DNA of 39,470 nucleotides from an uncultured Prevotellaceae bacterium (lineage in GTDB: Bacteria > Bacteroidota > Bacteroidia > Bacteroidales > Muribaculaceae): positions 1 through 39,470 of the forward strand of contig CAJLWM010000011.1 of the NCBI GenBank assembly GCA_905210415.1. Direction: 5' to 3'. Below the pieces are notes generated by a model, which had not been told where the DNA came from, made no database searches, and saw only the letters and a program-made list of their open reading frames with translations. The translations under genes were made by a program, and so were the position numbers. Below are positions 7,883 to 16,431 of this stretch, one piece after another (positions within the stretch are counted from its first letter, which is position 1; each line of letters starts with the position of its first letter).

Positions 7883-10180
7883 ATGAAGAAAAGATTCATA
7901 ACCTTACTCGCGATTGTGGCTTGCATGGCTACGGGCATGGCTAAAACCTTGCAACCAGCCGATTACGTCAATCCATTTATCGGCACCTCAAATTTCGGCA
8001 CCTGCAATCCGGGCGCTATATGCCCCAACGGATTGATGTCGGTAGTGCCATTCAATGTGATGGGCAGCGACGAAAACAAGTTTGACAAAGATGCCCGCTG
8101 GTGGTCGACACCCTACGAATACCACAACAAATTCTTTACCGGCTACGCACACGTCAACCTTAGCGGCGTGGGTTGCCCCGAACTCGGTTCGCTCTTGCTG
8201 ATGCCTACCGCTGGCGCCCTCAACGTAGACTACAAAGAGTATGGCAGCAAATACAGCCACGAGGAAGCTCATCCTGGCTACTACACCAACACTCTCACAA
8301 AATATAACATCAAGACCGAGGTGACTGCCACCCAACGCACCGGCATGTCGCGATTCACTTTCCCTAAGGGCGAGAGCCACATCCTGCTCAACCTTGGCGA
8401 GGGCCTCACCAACGAAAGCGGCGCACAAGTGCGCAAGGTGAGCGACACCGAATACGAGGGAATGAAATTGCTCGGCACATTCTGCTACGTGCCTGATGCC
8501 GTGTTCCCTATCTACTTTGTGATGCGTGTCAACAAAGTGCCTGCTTCGTCAGGTCTTTGGAAAAAACAGCGCCCTATGACTGCCGAAGCCGAGTGGGACT
8601 CTACCGCTGGAAAATATAAGCTATATAAAGGCTACACCAAGCCATTAGCTGGCGACGACATCGGCGTATATCTGAATTTCAACACCGAGGATGGCGAGCA
8701 AATCGAGGTGCAGATGGGTGTATCGTTTGTCAGCATCGACAATGCACGCGAAAACCTTGAGGCTGAGCAAAAAGGAAAATCGTTTGACGCCATCGTTGCC
8801 GACGCTCGCCGCGCTTGGAACAACGACCTCAGCCGAATCATGGTGGAAGGCGGCACCGACGACCAAAAGACCATCTTCTACACTGCTATGTATCACATGC
8901 TCATTCACCCTAACGTGTTGAACGACGTGAATGGTCAGTATCCGGCTATGGAGAGCCCAGCTATCAAAACCACCAAGGGTCAGCGCTACACAGTGTTCTC
9001 GCTTTGGGACACTTATCGCAACGTTCACCAGATGATGACAATGGTGTATCCAGAACGCCAAATCGAGATGATTCACACTATGCTCGATATGTATAAAGAA
9101 GGCGGTTGGCTGCCTAAGTGGGAACTCTTCGGCCGTGAGACGTTCACCATGGAGGGCGACCCCGCAATCCCTGTGATTGTAGACACTTGGCTGCGTGGCA
9201 TGCGCGACTTCGACATCGAACTGGCTTACGAGGCTATGAAGAAAGGTGCCACCACTCCTGGCGCACAAAACAAACTTCGCCCTGACATCGACGAATATAT
9301 CGAGACAGGCTACTGCGCTTTGCGCGAACCGTTCGACAACTCTGTGTCGCACGCGCTTGAATACTACATCGCCGACTTCGCTCTGTCGCAAATCGCCACC
9401 CAATTGGCTGCGCAAGCCGACGCTAAGGGCAACTCTGACAAGGCAAAGGAATATCGTGCCGATGCTGCTCTGTTCAAGAGCCGCTCATTGGGCTACAAGC
9501 ACTACTATTGCCCTGAGTTTGGCACACTACGTCCAATCTTGCCTGACGGCAAATTCTACGGTCCTTTCAACCCTATGCAAGGCTGGAACTTTGAGCCTTC
9601 ACCTGGCTTCCACGAAGGCAACTCATGGAACTACACGTTCTATGTGCCTCACGATGTGAAAGGTCTTGCAAAACTGATGGGTGGCGACAAAAAGTTTGTC
9701 AATCGCCTGCAAATGGTGTTCGACAAGGGCTACTACGACCCAGCCAACGAGCCAGACATCGCCTATCCTCACCTATTCTCTTATTTCAAGGGCGAAGAGT
9801 GGCGCACTCAGCAACAAACACAAAAGTTGCTCGCCACGGTATACAAGAATGCTCCTGACGGCATCCCCGGCAACGACGACACCGGCACAATGTCGGCTTG
9901 GGCTGTATTTAACATGATCGGTTTCTATCCTGACTGCCCTGGCAAGGCTGAATACACTCTCACTACACCAATCTTCGACAAAGTTACCATCAAGCTTGAC
10001 GCTAAGCGTTGGGGCAAGGACAAACTCGTGATTGAAGCACCACGTCCTGCTGGCGTTGCCACTGGCGGCGAAGCTTATATCAAGGGCGTCACCGTAGGCG
10101 GCAAGGCTCACAAGGGCTTCCGCATCTCGTGGAACGACCTCATTGGTGCCGGCACTATCAAATATTCTCTTAGAAAATAA
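7883..10180 (+). CDS. GH92 family alpha-mannosidase, divergent NEPDI subgroup
   Basis: Exported 765-aa GH92 enzyme. The N-terminus has a signal peptide, most likely cut after GMA near residue 20; an IVAC lipobox at Cys14 is a less likely alternative. Family motifs present are DYVNPFIGTSNFGTCNPGA, HEGNSWNYTFYVPHD and GNDDTGTMSAW. The usual NEPSHH is replaced by NEPDIAY (Asn622 onward), and the early loop reads NLSGVGC instead of HLNGTGC. It therefore belongs to a different GH92 branch from its two neighbours and probably has a different linkage or leaving-group preference. It is followed by a hairpin and the third GH92 gene; no separate promoter is visible for either, so they probably form one unit. 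Confidence 0.9.
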   Translation: MKKRFITLLAIVACMATGMAKTLQPADYVNPFIGTSNFGTCNPGAICPNGLMSVVPFNVMGSDENKFDKDARWWSTPYEYHNKFFTGYAHVNLSGVGCPELGSLLLMPTAGALNVDYKEYGSKYSHEEAHPGYYTNTLTKYNIKTEVTATQRTGMSRFTFPKGESHILLNLGEGLTNESGAQVRKVSDTEYEGMKLLGTFCYVPDAVFPIYFVMRVNKVPASSGLWKKQRPMTAEAEWDSTAGKYKLYKGYTKPLAGDDIGVYLNFNTEDGEQIEVQMGVSFVSIDNARENLEAEQKGKSFDAIVADARRAWNNDLSRIMVEGGTDDQKTIFYTAMYHMLIHPNVLNDVNGQYPAMESPAIKTTKGQRYTVFSLWDTYRNVHQMMTMVYPERQIEMIHTMLDMYKEGGWLPKWELFGRETFTMEGDPAIPVIVDTWLRGMRDFDIELAYEAMKKGATTPGAQNKLRPDIDEYIETGYCALREPFDNSVSHALEYYIADFALSQIATQLAAQADAKGNSDKAKEYRADAALFKSRSLGYKHYYCPEFGTLRPILPDGKFYGPFNPMQGWNFEPSPGFHEGNSWNYTFYVPHDVKGLAKLMGGDKKFVNRLQMVFDKGYYDPANEPDIAYPHLFSYFKGEEWRTQQQTQKLLATVYKNAPDGIPGNDDTGTMSAWAVFNMIGFYPDCPGKAEYTLTTPIFDKVTIKLDAKRWGKDKLVIEAPRPAGVATGGEAYIKGVTVGGKAHKGFRISWNDLIGAGTIKYSLRK

Positions 10181-10194
10181 TCATATCTCTTTTT

Positions 10195-10234
10195 TAGAGG
10201 CTGTAACAGAATTATCATTTCTGTGCAGCCTCTA
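10195..10234 (+). other. Large hairpin between two GH92 genes
   Basis: TAGAGGCTG (10195-10203) pairs with CAGCCTCTA (10226-10234), and ACAGAA pairs with TTCTGT inside it. There is no T-run after the stem on either strand; the T6 run lies before it. It may be a processing or partial-attenuation site within the operon. Confidence 0.6.
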
Positions 10235-10279
10235 AGATTGCATAAGCGATAATACTCAAAACAACAACATACGAAAAAA

Positions 10280-12538
10280 ATGAAACTCATAACAAAATTT
10301 CTTTCGGCAGTGACACTGTCGCTCGTGGCAGCAGGAGCAGCTTCGGCTGCCAACGACGGCGACTATGTGAAATATGTCGACCCTATGATTGGTAGCGGCT
10401 TCCACGGACACGTTTTCGTGGGCGCAAGCGTGCCAAACGGCATGGTGCAAGTGGGCCCTAACAACATCGATAAAGGCTGGGACTGGTGCTCGGGCTATCA
10501 CTATAGCGACAGCATCTGCATAGGCTTCTCGCACACCCACCTCAACGGCACAGGCTGCGGCGACCTCGGCGATGTGATGCTTATGCCTATGACCAAGCCT
10601 AATGTGATTCGTGGCGAACAAACCGACATCTCTGGCGGATATGCCTCAAAATATCGCCACAGCACCGAGGTGGCTCGCCCCGACTACTACTCTGTGATGC
10701 TTGAGCGCTACGGCATCAAGGCTGAAATTACTGCCACAGCACGCGTGGGCTTGCATCGCTACACTTTCCCTGCTGGCAATCACGCCTACGTGCTTGTCAA
10801 CCTAAAGGACGGCGTGGGCAGCATCACCATCGGCTCGTTTATCCGAAAGGTCGACGACTATACCATCGAGGGTTATCGCTACACCCGCGGTTGGAGCCCT
10901 ATGCGCAAAACCTACTTCGTGCTCAAAGCCAACAAAAAAATCAAGGGCATCAAGCTATATGCCAACGACCAAGAAATCGCTGGTGTAAATCAATTGAAGG
11001 ACAGAGCCGTGAAGGGTATGCTCGACTTCGGCAACGAAAAGGAAGTGATGGTGAAGGTGGCTCTCTCATCGGTAAGCACCGAGAATGCTGCCGCCAATAT
11101 GGCTGCCGAACTCACCGACTTCGATTTCAACAAGGTGATGACCAACTGCCGTAGCCAATGGAACGAACAACTCTCACGCATAGAGGTTACCACTGCCGAC
11201 GAGGTGGCTAACAAGGTGTTCTACACATCGCTCTACCACACTATGGTGTCGCCATCGCTGTTCTGCGACGTAAACGGCCAATACCGCGGCATCGACGATA
11301 TGATCTACACCGCCAAGGGTTACACCAACTACACCACACTCTCGTTGTGGGACACTTATCGCGCGCTATGCCCGCTCTACACCCTCGTGAAACCAGAGAT
11401 TGTGCCAAACTTGGTGAACACAATGCTCTCAATCTATCACCAAAACGACAAATTGCCTATCTGGCCTTTGATGAGTGGCGAAACCGAATGTATGCCGGGC
11501 TACAGCTCTGTGCCAATCATTGCCGATGCTTATCTCAAGGGCTTCACCGGCTTTGACGCCAACCTCGCTTTCGAAGCAATGAAGGCTACTGCCACCTATC
11601 GCAAGCAAAACGGCGTGCCTTACGTTCTCGAGCGCGGCTACATCCCTTGCGACAGCGTGCACGAAGCCACTTCTATCGCTATGGAATACTCCGTAGACGA
11701 TTGGGGCATCGCAGCGATGGCTCGCAAAATGGGCAAGGACGCCGATGCAAAGACTTTTGCTAAACGCGCTGGCTACTACAAGCAATATTTCGACAAGGAC
11801 ATCCAATTTATCCGTCCTAAGATGGCCGACGGCTCTTGGCGCACTCCTTATGATCCTGCCAACAGCATCCACATCGTGGGCGACTTCACCGAGGGCAACG
11901 GTTGGCAATACACATTCTTTGCTCCTCACGACGTGTATGGTTTGGTTGACCTCTTTGGCGGCGACAAGCCATTTATCAACAAACTCGACGCTTTCTTTGT
12001 GAACAACGATAGCATGGGCGACAAAGCGTCGGCCGACATCACTGGCCTTATCGGCCAATATGCTCACGGCAATGAGCCAAGCCACCACATCGCCTATATG
12101 TATGCATACGTAGGCCAACAATGGAAGACCGCCGAAAAGGTTCGCTTCATCATGGACGAATTCTATACCGACCGTCACGACGGCGTAATTGGCAACGAAG
12201 ACTGCGGTCAGATGTCGGCTTGGTATGTGCTCTCAGCAATGGGCTTCTATCAGGAAAACCCATCCGACGGCACTCTCGTGTTCGGCAGCCCTCGCTTCGA
12301 AAAGATGAGCGTGAAAGTGCGTGGTGGCAACACACTCACCATCGTGGCTGAGAAGAACAGCAAGAAGAACATCTATATCCAACGCGTTTACCGAAACGGT
12401 CAACCATGGAACAAAAGCCACATCACCTACGACGAGCTTCTCAAGGGCGGCGAATTGAAGTTTGTGATGGGTGCTAAGCCAAACAAGAAATTCGGCACCG
12501 CACCAGCATCGCGCCCACAAGCCGTAAATAGTCTGTAA
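10280..12538 (+). CDS. GH92 family alpha-mannosidase, secreted
   Basis: A 752-aa GH92 enzyme with a classical signal peptide cut after AASA, so periplasmic or exported. Signatures are YVDPMIGSGFHGHVFVGA, GFSHTHLNGTGCGDLGD, EGNGWQYTFFAPHD, HGNEPSHHIAYMY (Asn598 onward) and GNEDCGQMSAWY. It is much closer in motif pattern to the lipoprotein GH92 at 2132 than to the adjacent enzyme at 7883, so the middle enzyme is the odd one. It ends the block before a strong terminator. Likely role: trimming alpha-linked mannose from N-glycan or yeast-type mannan before uptake. Exact linkage is unknown. Confidence 0.92.
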   Translation: MKLITKFLSAVTLSLVAAGAASAANDGDYVKYVDPMIGSGFHGHVFVGASVPNGMVQVGPNNIDKGWDWCSGYHYSDSICIGFSHTHLNGTGCGDLGDVMLMPMTKPNVIRGEQTDISGGYASKYRHSTEVARPDYYSVMLERYGIKAEITATARVGLHRYTFPAGNHAYVLVNLKDGVGSITIGSFIRKVDDYTIEGYRYTRGWSPMRKTYFVLKANKKIKGIKLYANDQEIAGVNQLKDRAVKGMLDFGNEKEVMVKVALSSVSTENAAANMAAELTDFDFNKVMTNCRSQWNEQLSRIEVTTADEVANKVFYTSLYHTMVSPSLFCDVNGQYRGIDDMIYTAKGYTNYTTLSLWDTYRALCPLYTLVKPEIVPNLVNTMLSIYHQNDKLPIWPLMSGETECMPGYSSVPIIADAYLKGFTGFDANLAFEAMKATATYRKQNGVPYVLERGYIPCDSVHEATSIAMEYSVDDWGIAAMARKMGKDADAKTFAKRAGYYKQYFDKDIQFIRPKMADGSWRTPYDPANSIHIVGDFTEGNGWQYTFFAPHDVYGLVDLFGGDKPFINKLDAFFVNNDSMGDKASADITGLIGQYAHGNEPSHHIAYMYAYVGQQWKTAEKVRFIMDEFYTDRHDGVIGNEDCGQMSAWYVLSAMGFYQENPSDGTLVFGSPRFEKMSVKVRGGNTLTIVAEKNSKKNIYIQRVYRNGQPWNKSHITYDELLKGGELKFVMGAKPNKKFGTAPASRPQAVNSL

Positions 12539-12565
12539 TCCACTCTCACAAATACCACTGATACA

Positions 12566-12611
12566 ATCGGGGGGGGGGCAAGGTATCACTCCTTTGCCCC
12601 ACCGATTTTTT
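12566..12611 (+). terminator. Intrinsic terminator of the mannosidase block
   Basis: AATCGG with GGGGCAAGG pairs with CCTTTGCCCC and CCGATT, followed by TTTTT. The left arm holds a run of ten Gs (12569-12578), more than the right arm can pair. Confidence 0.8.
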
Positions 12612-12710
12612 ATCCCAATTCGGGCATTAGGGCTTGGATAGATTTCGGAGCTTTAGAAGCGCATATTTTCTGGGGATTTCCGTGCTGCCTCCAAAAAGCT
12701 CGCCGGTAGG

Positions 12711-12850
12711 GACGGTCTGCCTAATCGGTAAAGCACCACTCCAAAATTCTCTAACGTGTATTGCTAATTCTTGCAAAAGATGCCTTATAAAAAACGAAAT
12801 ACCCCAAGCAGTAAAATTTTCACATATACGGTCTAATGCCCGATTTAGGT
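12711..12850 (+). repeat. Interspersed repeat, copy A
   Basis: About 140 bp that match, in inverted orientation, the segment at 23210-23352 at roughly 75-80% identity by eye. The best conserved part is CTAACGnGTATTGCTAATTC followed by GCAAAAGATGCCTTATAAAA. The rest of 12612-12925 holds a CCCAATTCGGG dyad (12614-12624) and no convincing gene. Confidence 0.75.
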
Positions 12851-12925
12851 TAAAACTACCCCATAACAAGTGGTAATTTTTTGCGATTTTACTCCTCATA
12901 TTTTCCTACCAAGCCGATTTTTTTG

Positions 12926-12933
12926 TAGCTTTA
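12926..12933 (+). promoter_or_regulatory. Possible -7 element of the AlkD-like gene
   Basis: TAGCTTTA, one base off TAnnTTTG, 22 bp before the ATG, with a T-rich block upstream. Weak. Confidence 0.35.
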
Positions 12934-12955
12934 CAACATAGAAAATTCATCTGCT

Positions 12956-13636
12956 ATGAATCGATTGCTTGAGCGCCTGTATGCTATGCAGGACAAAAAT
13001 TACGCGGCATTTCAAGCCAAACTCACTCCCGGCGTGCCTGCTGAGAACTTCATCGGCATTCGCGTGCCGGTGCTGCGACACTTTGCCAAAGAATACGCCA
13101 AAGAACCCGAACACAAGGATTTCCTTCGCCAATTGCCTCATCACTTCTACGACGAGAATATGCTCCACGGATTGCTCATTTCTCAGATAAAAGACTTTAA
13201 CGAATGCGTTGCGCACACCGATGCCTTTCTGCCCTATGTCGACAACTGGGCGGTATGCGACATCATGTCGCCAAAGGTGTTTGCCAAACATAAGCCCGAA
13301 CTGCTGCAGAAAATCAAGCAATGGAGCAGCTCGCCGCACACTTTCACATGCCGCTTTGGCTTAGGCATGCTCATGACGCACTTCCTCGACGCCGATTTCT
13401 CGCCCGCGTTGCTGCGCATTCCTGCCATAATTCGCAGCGAGGAGTATTACGTGAAAATGATGGTGGCGTGGTTTTTCGCCACGGCACTTGCCAAGCGATA
13501 CGACGAGACAATAGTTTATCTTGAGAACCGCATACTTGCGCCCTGGACTCACAACAAGACCATCCAAAAGGCATGCGAAAGCTACAGAATCACGCCTGAG
13601 CAGAAGGATTACCTCCGCACCTTGAAAATCAAGTAA
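12956..13636 (+). CDS. DNA alkylation repair protein, AlkD-like HEAT-repeat family
   Basis: A 226-aa all-helical protein matching the DNA alkylation repair (AlkC/AlkD) family of about 220-240 residues. Characteristic segments are GIRVPVLRHFAKEYAK in the first third, VDNWAVCDIMSPK (the Trp-Asp motif that lies by the flipped base in AlkD), and EEYYVKMMVAWFFATALAK. AlkD removes bulky N3- and N7-alkyl purines without base flipping. Many Bacteroidetes members are untested, so glycosylase activity is inferred. It is cytoplasmic and monocistronic; the next gene has its own promoter. Confidence 0.85.
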   Translation: MNRLLERLYAMQDKNYAAFQAKLTPGVPAENFIGIRVPVLRHFAKEYAKEPEHKDFLRQLPHHFYDENMLHGLLISQIKDFNECVAHTDAFLPYVDNWAVCDIMSPKVFAKHKPELLQKIKQWSSSPHTFTCRFGLGMLMTHFLDADFSPALLRIPAIIRSEEYYVKMMVAWFFATALAKRYDETIVYLENRILAPWTHNKTIQKACESYRITPEQKDYLRTLKIK

Positions 13637-13704
13637 CATAAATTTCCCAACCTACAGGTAACAACTTCCGTAATTCGGGTATATCATTAATACGCAAACT
13701 TCAG

Positions 13705-13712
13705 TAAATTTG
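13705..13712 (+). promoter_or_regulatory. Bacteroidetes -7 element for the DXS-like operon
   Basis: TAAATTTG followed by CA, 27 bp before the ATG. A CCGTAATTCGGG dyad lies just upstream (13668-13679). Confidence 0.6.
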
Positions 13713-13739
13713 CACCAGAAAAATTAACAACAGAAAACC

Positions 13740-15488
13740 ATGTATATCGAAAAAATAAAGTCACCAGCCGACTTAAAAGGTCTGGACATTGAGACGCTGA
13801 AAATTATTGCCGACGAAACACGCGAAGCCGTGCTCAACCGCGTGAGCAAACACGGCGGACACATTGGCCCAAACCTTGGCTTCGTAGAGGCTACCGTGGC
13901 GCTGCACTATGTGTTCGACGCCCCAAAAGACAAGTTTGTGTTCGACGTCAGCCACCAATGCTACCCTCACAAGGTGCTCACCGGTCGCGCATCGGGATTC
14001 CTTGGCGACGTAGACGACATGAACGCCATTTCGGGCTATTCATCGCCTGCCGAGTGTCCTGAATACGACAACTTTGAAGTGGGTCACACTTCCACCTCTA
14101 TCAGTCTTGCCACTGGTCTGCAGAAGGCTCGCGACATAAAAGGCACCAACGAGAATATCATCGCCATCATCGGCGACGGTTCGCTATCGGGTGGCGAAGC
14201 ATTTGAGGGGCTCGACGAGGCTTCGGAACTTGGCACAGGCATAATCATCGTGGTGAACGACAATGAGATGTCGATAGCCGAAAACCATGGCGGCATATAC
14301 AAAAATCTGCGCGCCTTGCGTGAGAGCAACGGCACCTGCGAGCACAATTGGTTTAAGGCTTGGGGATTTGAATATAAATATCTTGAGGAGGGCAACGACA
14401 TTGCCAAACTCATCGAGGTGTTTAGCAGCGTGAAGGGTACCGACAAACCTACCGTGGTGCACATCCACACTGAGAAGGGACACGGATTTGCTCCGGCAGT
14501 AAAAAATAAAGAGGCGTGGCACTGGGGCTTGCCATTCAACCGCGAGGATGGCAGCCGCCCAGAGATGCCTGCCACAGAAGACTATTGCGAACTGTTTAGC
14601 GACTGGATGCTTCGCGAAATGAAGCACGACAGCACCCTCATCGCCGTTACCGCTGGCGGTTTCACTCCAGCCAAGCGACAAGAAGCCGGAGCGCAGCACA
14701 TCGACATGGGTATTTCCGAGGAGCAAGCAGTTGCCATGATTTCAGGTATGGCCAAAGGCGGTCTGCACCCAGTGTGGACGGTATACAGCACCTTCATTCA
14801 GCGCACCTACGACCAGATTGCACAAGACCTCTGCATCAACTCCAACCCTGCCGTTATCAATGTGGTGTATGGCGGCGCTGGCACGATGAACGACATCACT
14901 CACATCTGCCTATTCGACATACCGATGCTTTGCAGCATTCCTAACCTCATCTATCTGGCGCCTACCACCTGCGAGGAATATTTCGCCATGCTTCGTTGGG
15001 CTATCCTTCAAGACAAGAAGCCTATCGCCATCAGAGTGCCAAGCAACGGAGTGCATCACACCACAGAGCCGGTTGCGACCGAATACAGCTACGAATCGAG
15101 ATACAAAGTGATGCACCGTGGCTCTAAGGTGGCCATCATTGCTGCCGGTTCGTTCTACCAAAAAGGCGAGAACGTGATCAAACTGCTTGCGCAAAAGGGC
15201 ATCGACGCCACTCTCATCAATCCTCGCTACCTCAATGCTGTTGACGCCGATGCGCTCGATGCGCTGAAGGCCGACCACCAACTCGTGGTGACTCTTGAAG
15301 ATGGCTGCAAAGACGGCGGATTTGGCGAACGCATCGCCTCGTATTACGGCACTTCTGATATGAAAGTGCTTGTGGGCGGCATTAAGAAGGGCCTCTACGA
15401 CCGCTTCAACCACAAGCAATTGCTCGCCGACAACCGCCTGCTTGACAATCAAATAGTGGAAGACATCCTAAGCATCATCAAACAATGA
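13740..15488 (+). CDS. DXS-like thiamine-diphosphate enzyme (transketolase family)
   Basis: A 582-aa TPP enzyme with the domain order of 1-deoxy-D-xylulose-5-phosphate synthase: TPP domain with HGGHIGPNLGFVEATVALHYVFD and GDGSLSGGEAFEGLDEAS then NDNEMSIAENHGG, a pyrimidine-binding domain (DMGISEEQAV), and a C-terminal transketolase domain. It is shorter than typical DXS (about 620-640). Several canonical signatures are changed: FDVSHQCYPHKVLTGR where DXS has WDVGHQAYPHK, and HTEKGHGFAP where DXS has KGxGYxPA. It is therefore probably a DXS paralogue with a different or secondary role, not the housekeeping enzyme. Its stop overlaps the start of an AraC regulator by 4 bp. Confidence 0.8.
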   Translation: MYIEKIKSPADLKGLDIETLKIIADETREAVLNRVSKHGGHIGPNLGFVEATVALHYVFDAPKDKFVFDVSHQCYPHKVLTGRASGFLGDVDDMNAISGYSSPAECPEYDNFEVGHTSTSISLATGLQKARDIKGTNENIIAIIGDGSLSGGEAFEGLDEASELGTGIIIVVNDNEMSIAENHGGIYKNLRALRESNGTCEHNWFKAWGFEYKYLEEGNDIAKLIEVFSSVKGTDKPTVVHIHTEKGHGFAPAVKNKEAWHWGLPFNREDGSRPEMPATEDYCELFSDWMLREMKHDSTLIAVTAGGFTPAKRQEAGAQHIDMGISEEQAVAMISGMAKGGLHPVWTVYSTFIQRTYDQIAQDLCINSNPAVINVVYGGAGTMNDITHICLFDIPMLCSIPNLIYLAPTTCEEYFAMLRWAILQDKKPIAIRVPSNGVHHTTEPVATEYSYESRYKVMHRGSKVAIIAAGSFYQKGENVIKLLAQKGIDATLINPRYLNAVDADALDALKADHQLVVTLEDGCKDGGFGERIASYYGTSDMKVLVGGIKKGLYDRFNHKQLLADNRLLDNQIVEDILSIIKQ

Positions 15489-16375
15489 AAGAACTATATT
15501 TCAATACAATACAGGAATTCAACGACCTATACGGATTTGAAACCCAACATCCGTTGGTGAGCGTAGTGCGCTTCGACAAAGAAAGCCAGTTAGAGGAGCA
15601 CATTTGCCACTACGGCCTTTACGCCTTGTTTCTGAAGGAAAACAAAGGTTGCAAACTATCGTATGGTCGCACCGAATACGACTTCGACGAGATGACCGTA
15701 ACGAGTTTTGCGCCCGGACAGTCGATACATGTGGAGCCAAATCCAGGCGTGGTATACCCCAAATGGACGGCTCTACTATTCCACCCCGACCTGCTCAACC
15801 GCACTTCGCTCGGAAAGAACATCTCCCGATACGAGTTCTTCGATTACTCATCAAACGAGGCACTTCACCTATCGTGCAGCGAGATTGAGATTTTCCGCGA
15901 CGTGCTATCAATGATTCAGCAAGAACTTTGCCACACCATCGACAAGCATTCGCGTGAACTCATAGTTTCGAACATCGAGTTGCTGCTGAACTACTGTCTG
16001 CGCTTCTACGACCGCCAGTTTATCACACGCGAGGAGATTAATCATTCGGTGGTAAAGAAGTTCATCTCTCTGCTCGATGAATACATTGCACAGAAAGCGG
16101 AGCGTGAAGGTCTGCCTACCGTAGCCTACTTTGCCGACAAATGCTGCTATTCTACCAAATATTTCGGCGAATTGGTCAAGACAGAGACAGGCAAAACAGC
16201 AAAGGATTTCATCAACAACCGTTTACTCAAAAACGCCAAGCAACTGCTCGACGACGACAGCCTGAGCGTGACGCAAGTGAGCCAAATGCTTGGGTTTGAA
16301 TACCCTCAGCACTTCGTCCGCTTTTTCAAGGCGCAGACGGGCAAGACACCAAGCGAATATCGCAAGACTTCATAA
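15485..16375 (+). CDS. AraC family transcriptional regulator
   Basis: A 296-aa regulator. The first ~170 residues form an AraC-type cupin sensor (SYGRTEYDFDEMTVTSFAPGQ). The last ~100 carry two helix-turn-helix motifs, ending in LSVTQVSQMLGFEYPQHFVRFFKAQTGKTPSEYR-type sequence, the classic second HTH. Its ATG overlaps the stop of the DXS-like gene (ATGA), so the two are translationally coupled. It probably controls its own operon and the two redox-type genes that follow. The ligand is unknown. Confidence 0.92.
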   Translation: MKELYFNTIQEFNDLYGFETQHPLVSVVRFDKESQLEEHICHYGLYALFLKENKGCKLSYGRTEYDFDEMTVTSFAPGQSIHVEPNPGVVYPKWTALLFHPDLLNRTSLGKNISRYEFFDYSSNEALHLSCSEIEIFRDVLSMIQQELCHTIDKHSRELIVSNIELLLNYCLRFYDRQFITREEINHSVVKKFISLLDEYIAQKAEREGLPTVAYFADKCCYSTKYFGELVKTETGKTAKDFINNRLLKNAKQLLDDDSLSVTQVSQMLGFEYPQHFVRFFKAQTGKTPSEYRKTS

Positions 16376-16431
16376 CCAACACTCTCCGCTTTATAAAGAA
16401 AACAATATCACTATTAATCTCCGCAACACTA

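Noticed and set aside
12627..12899. Small proteins read from the interspersed repeat on either strand
   Set aside because: Similarity between the two copies exists at DNA level with changes at all codon positions, so coding is not supported enough to call a gene.
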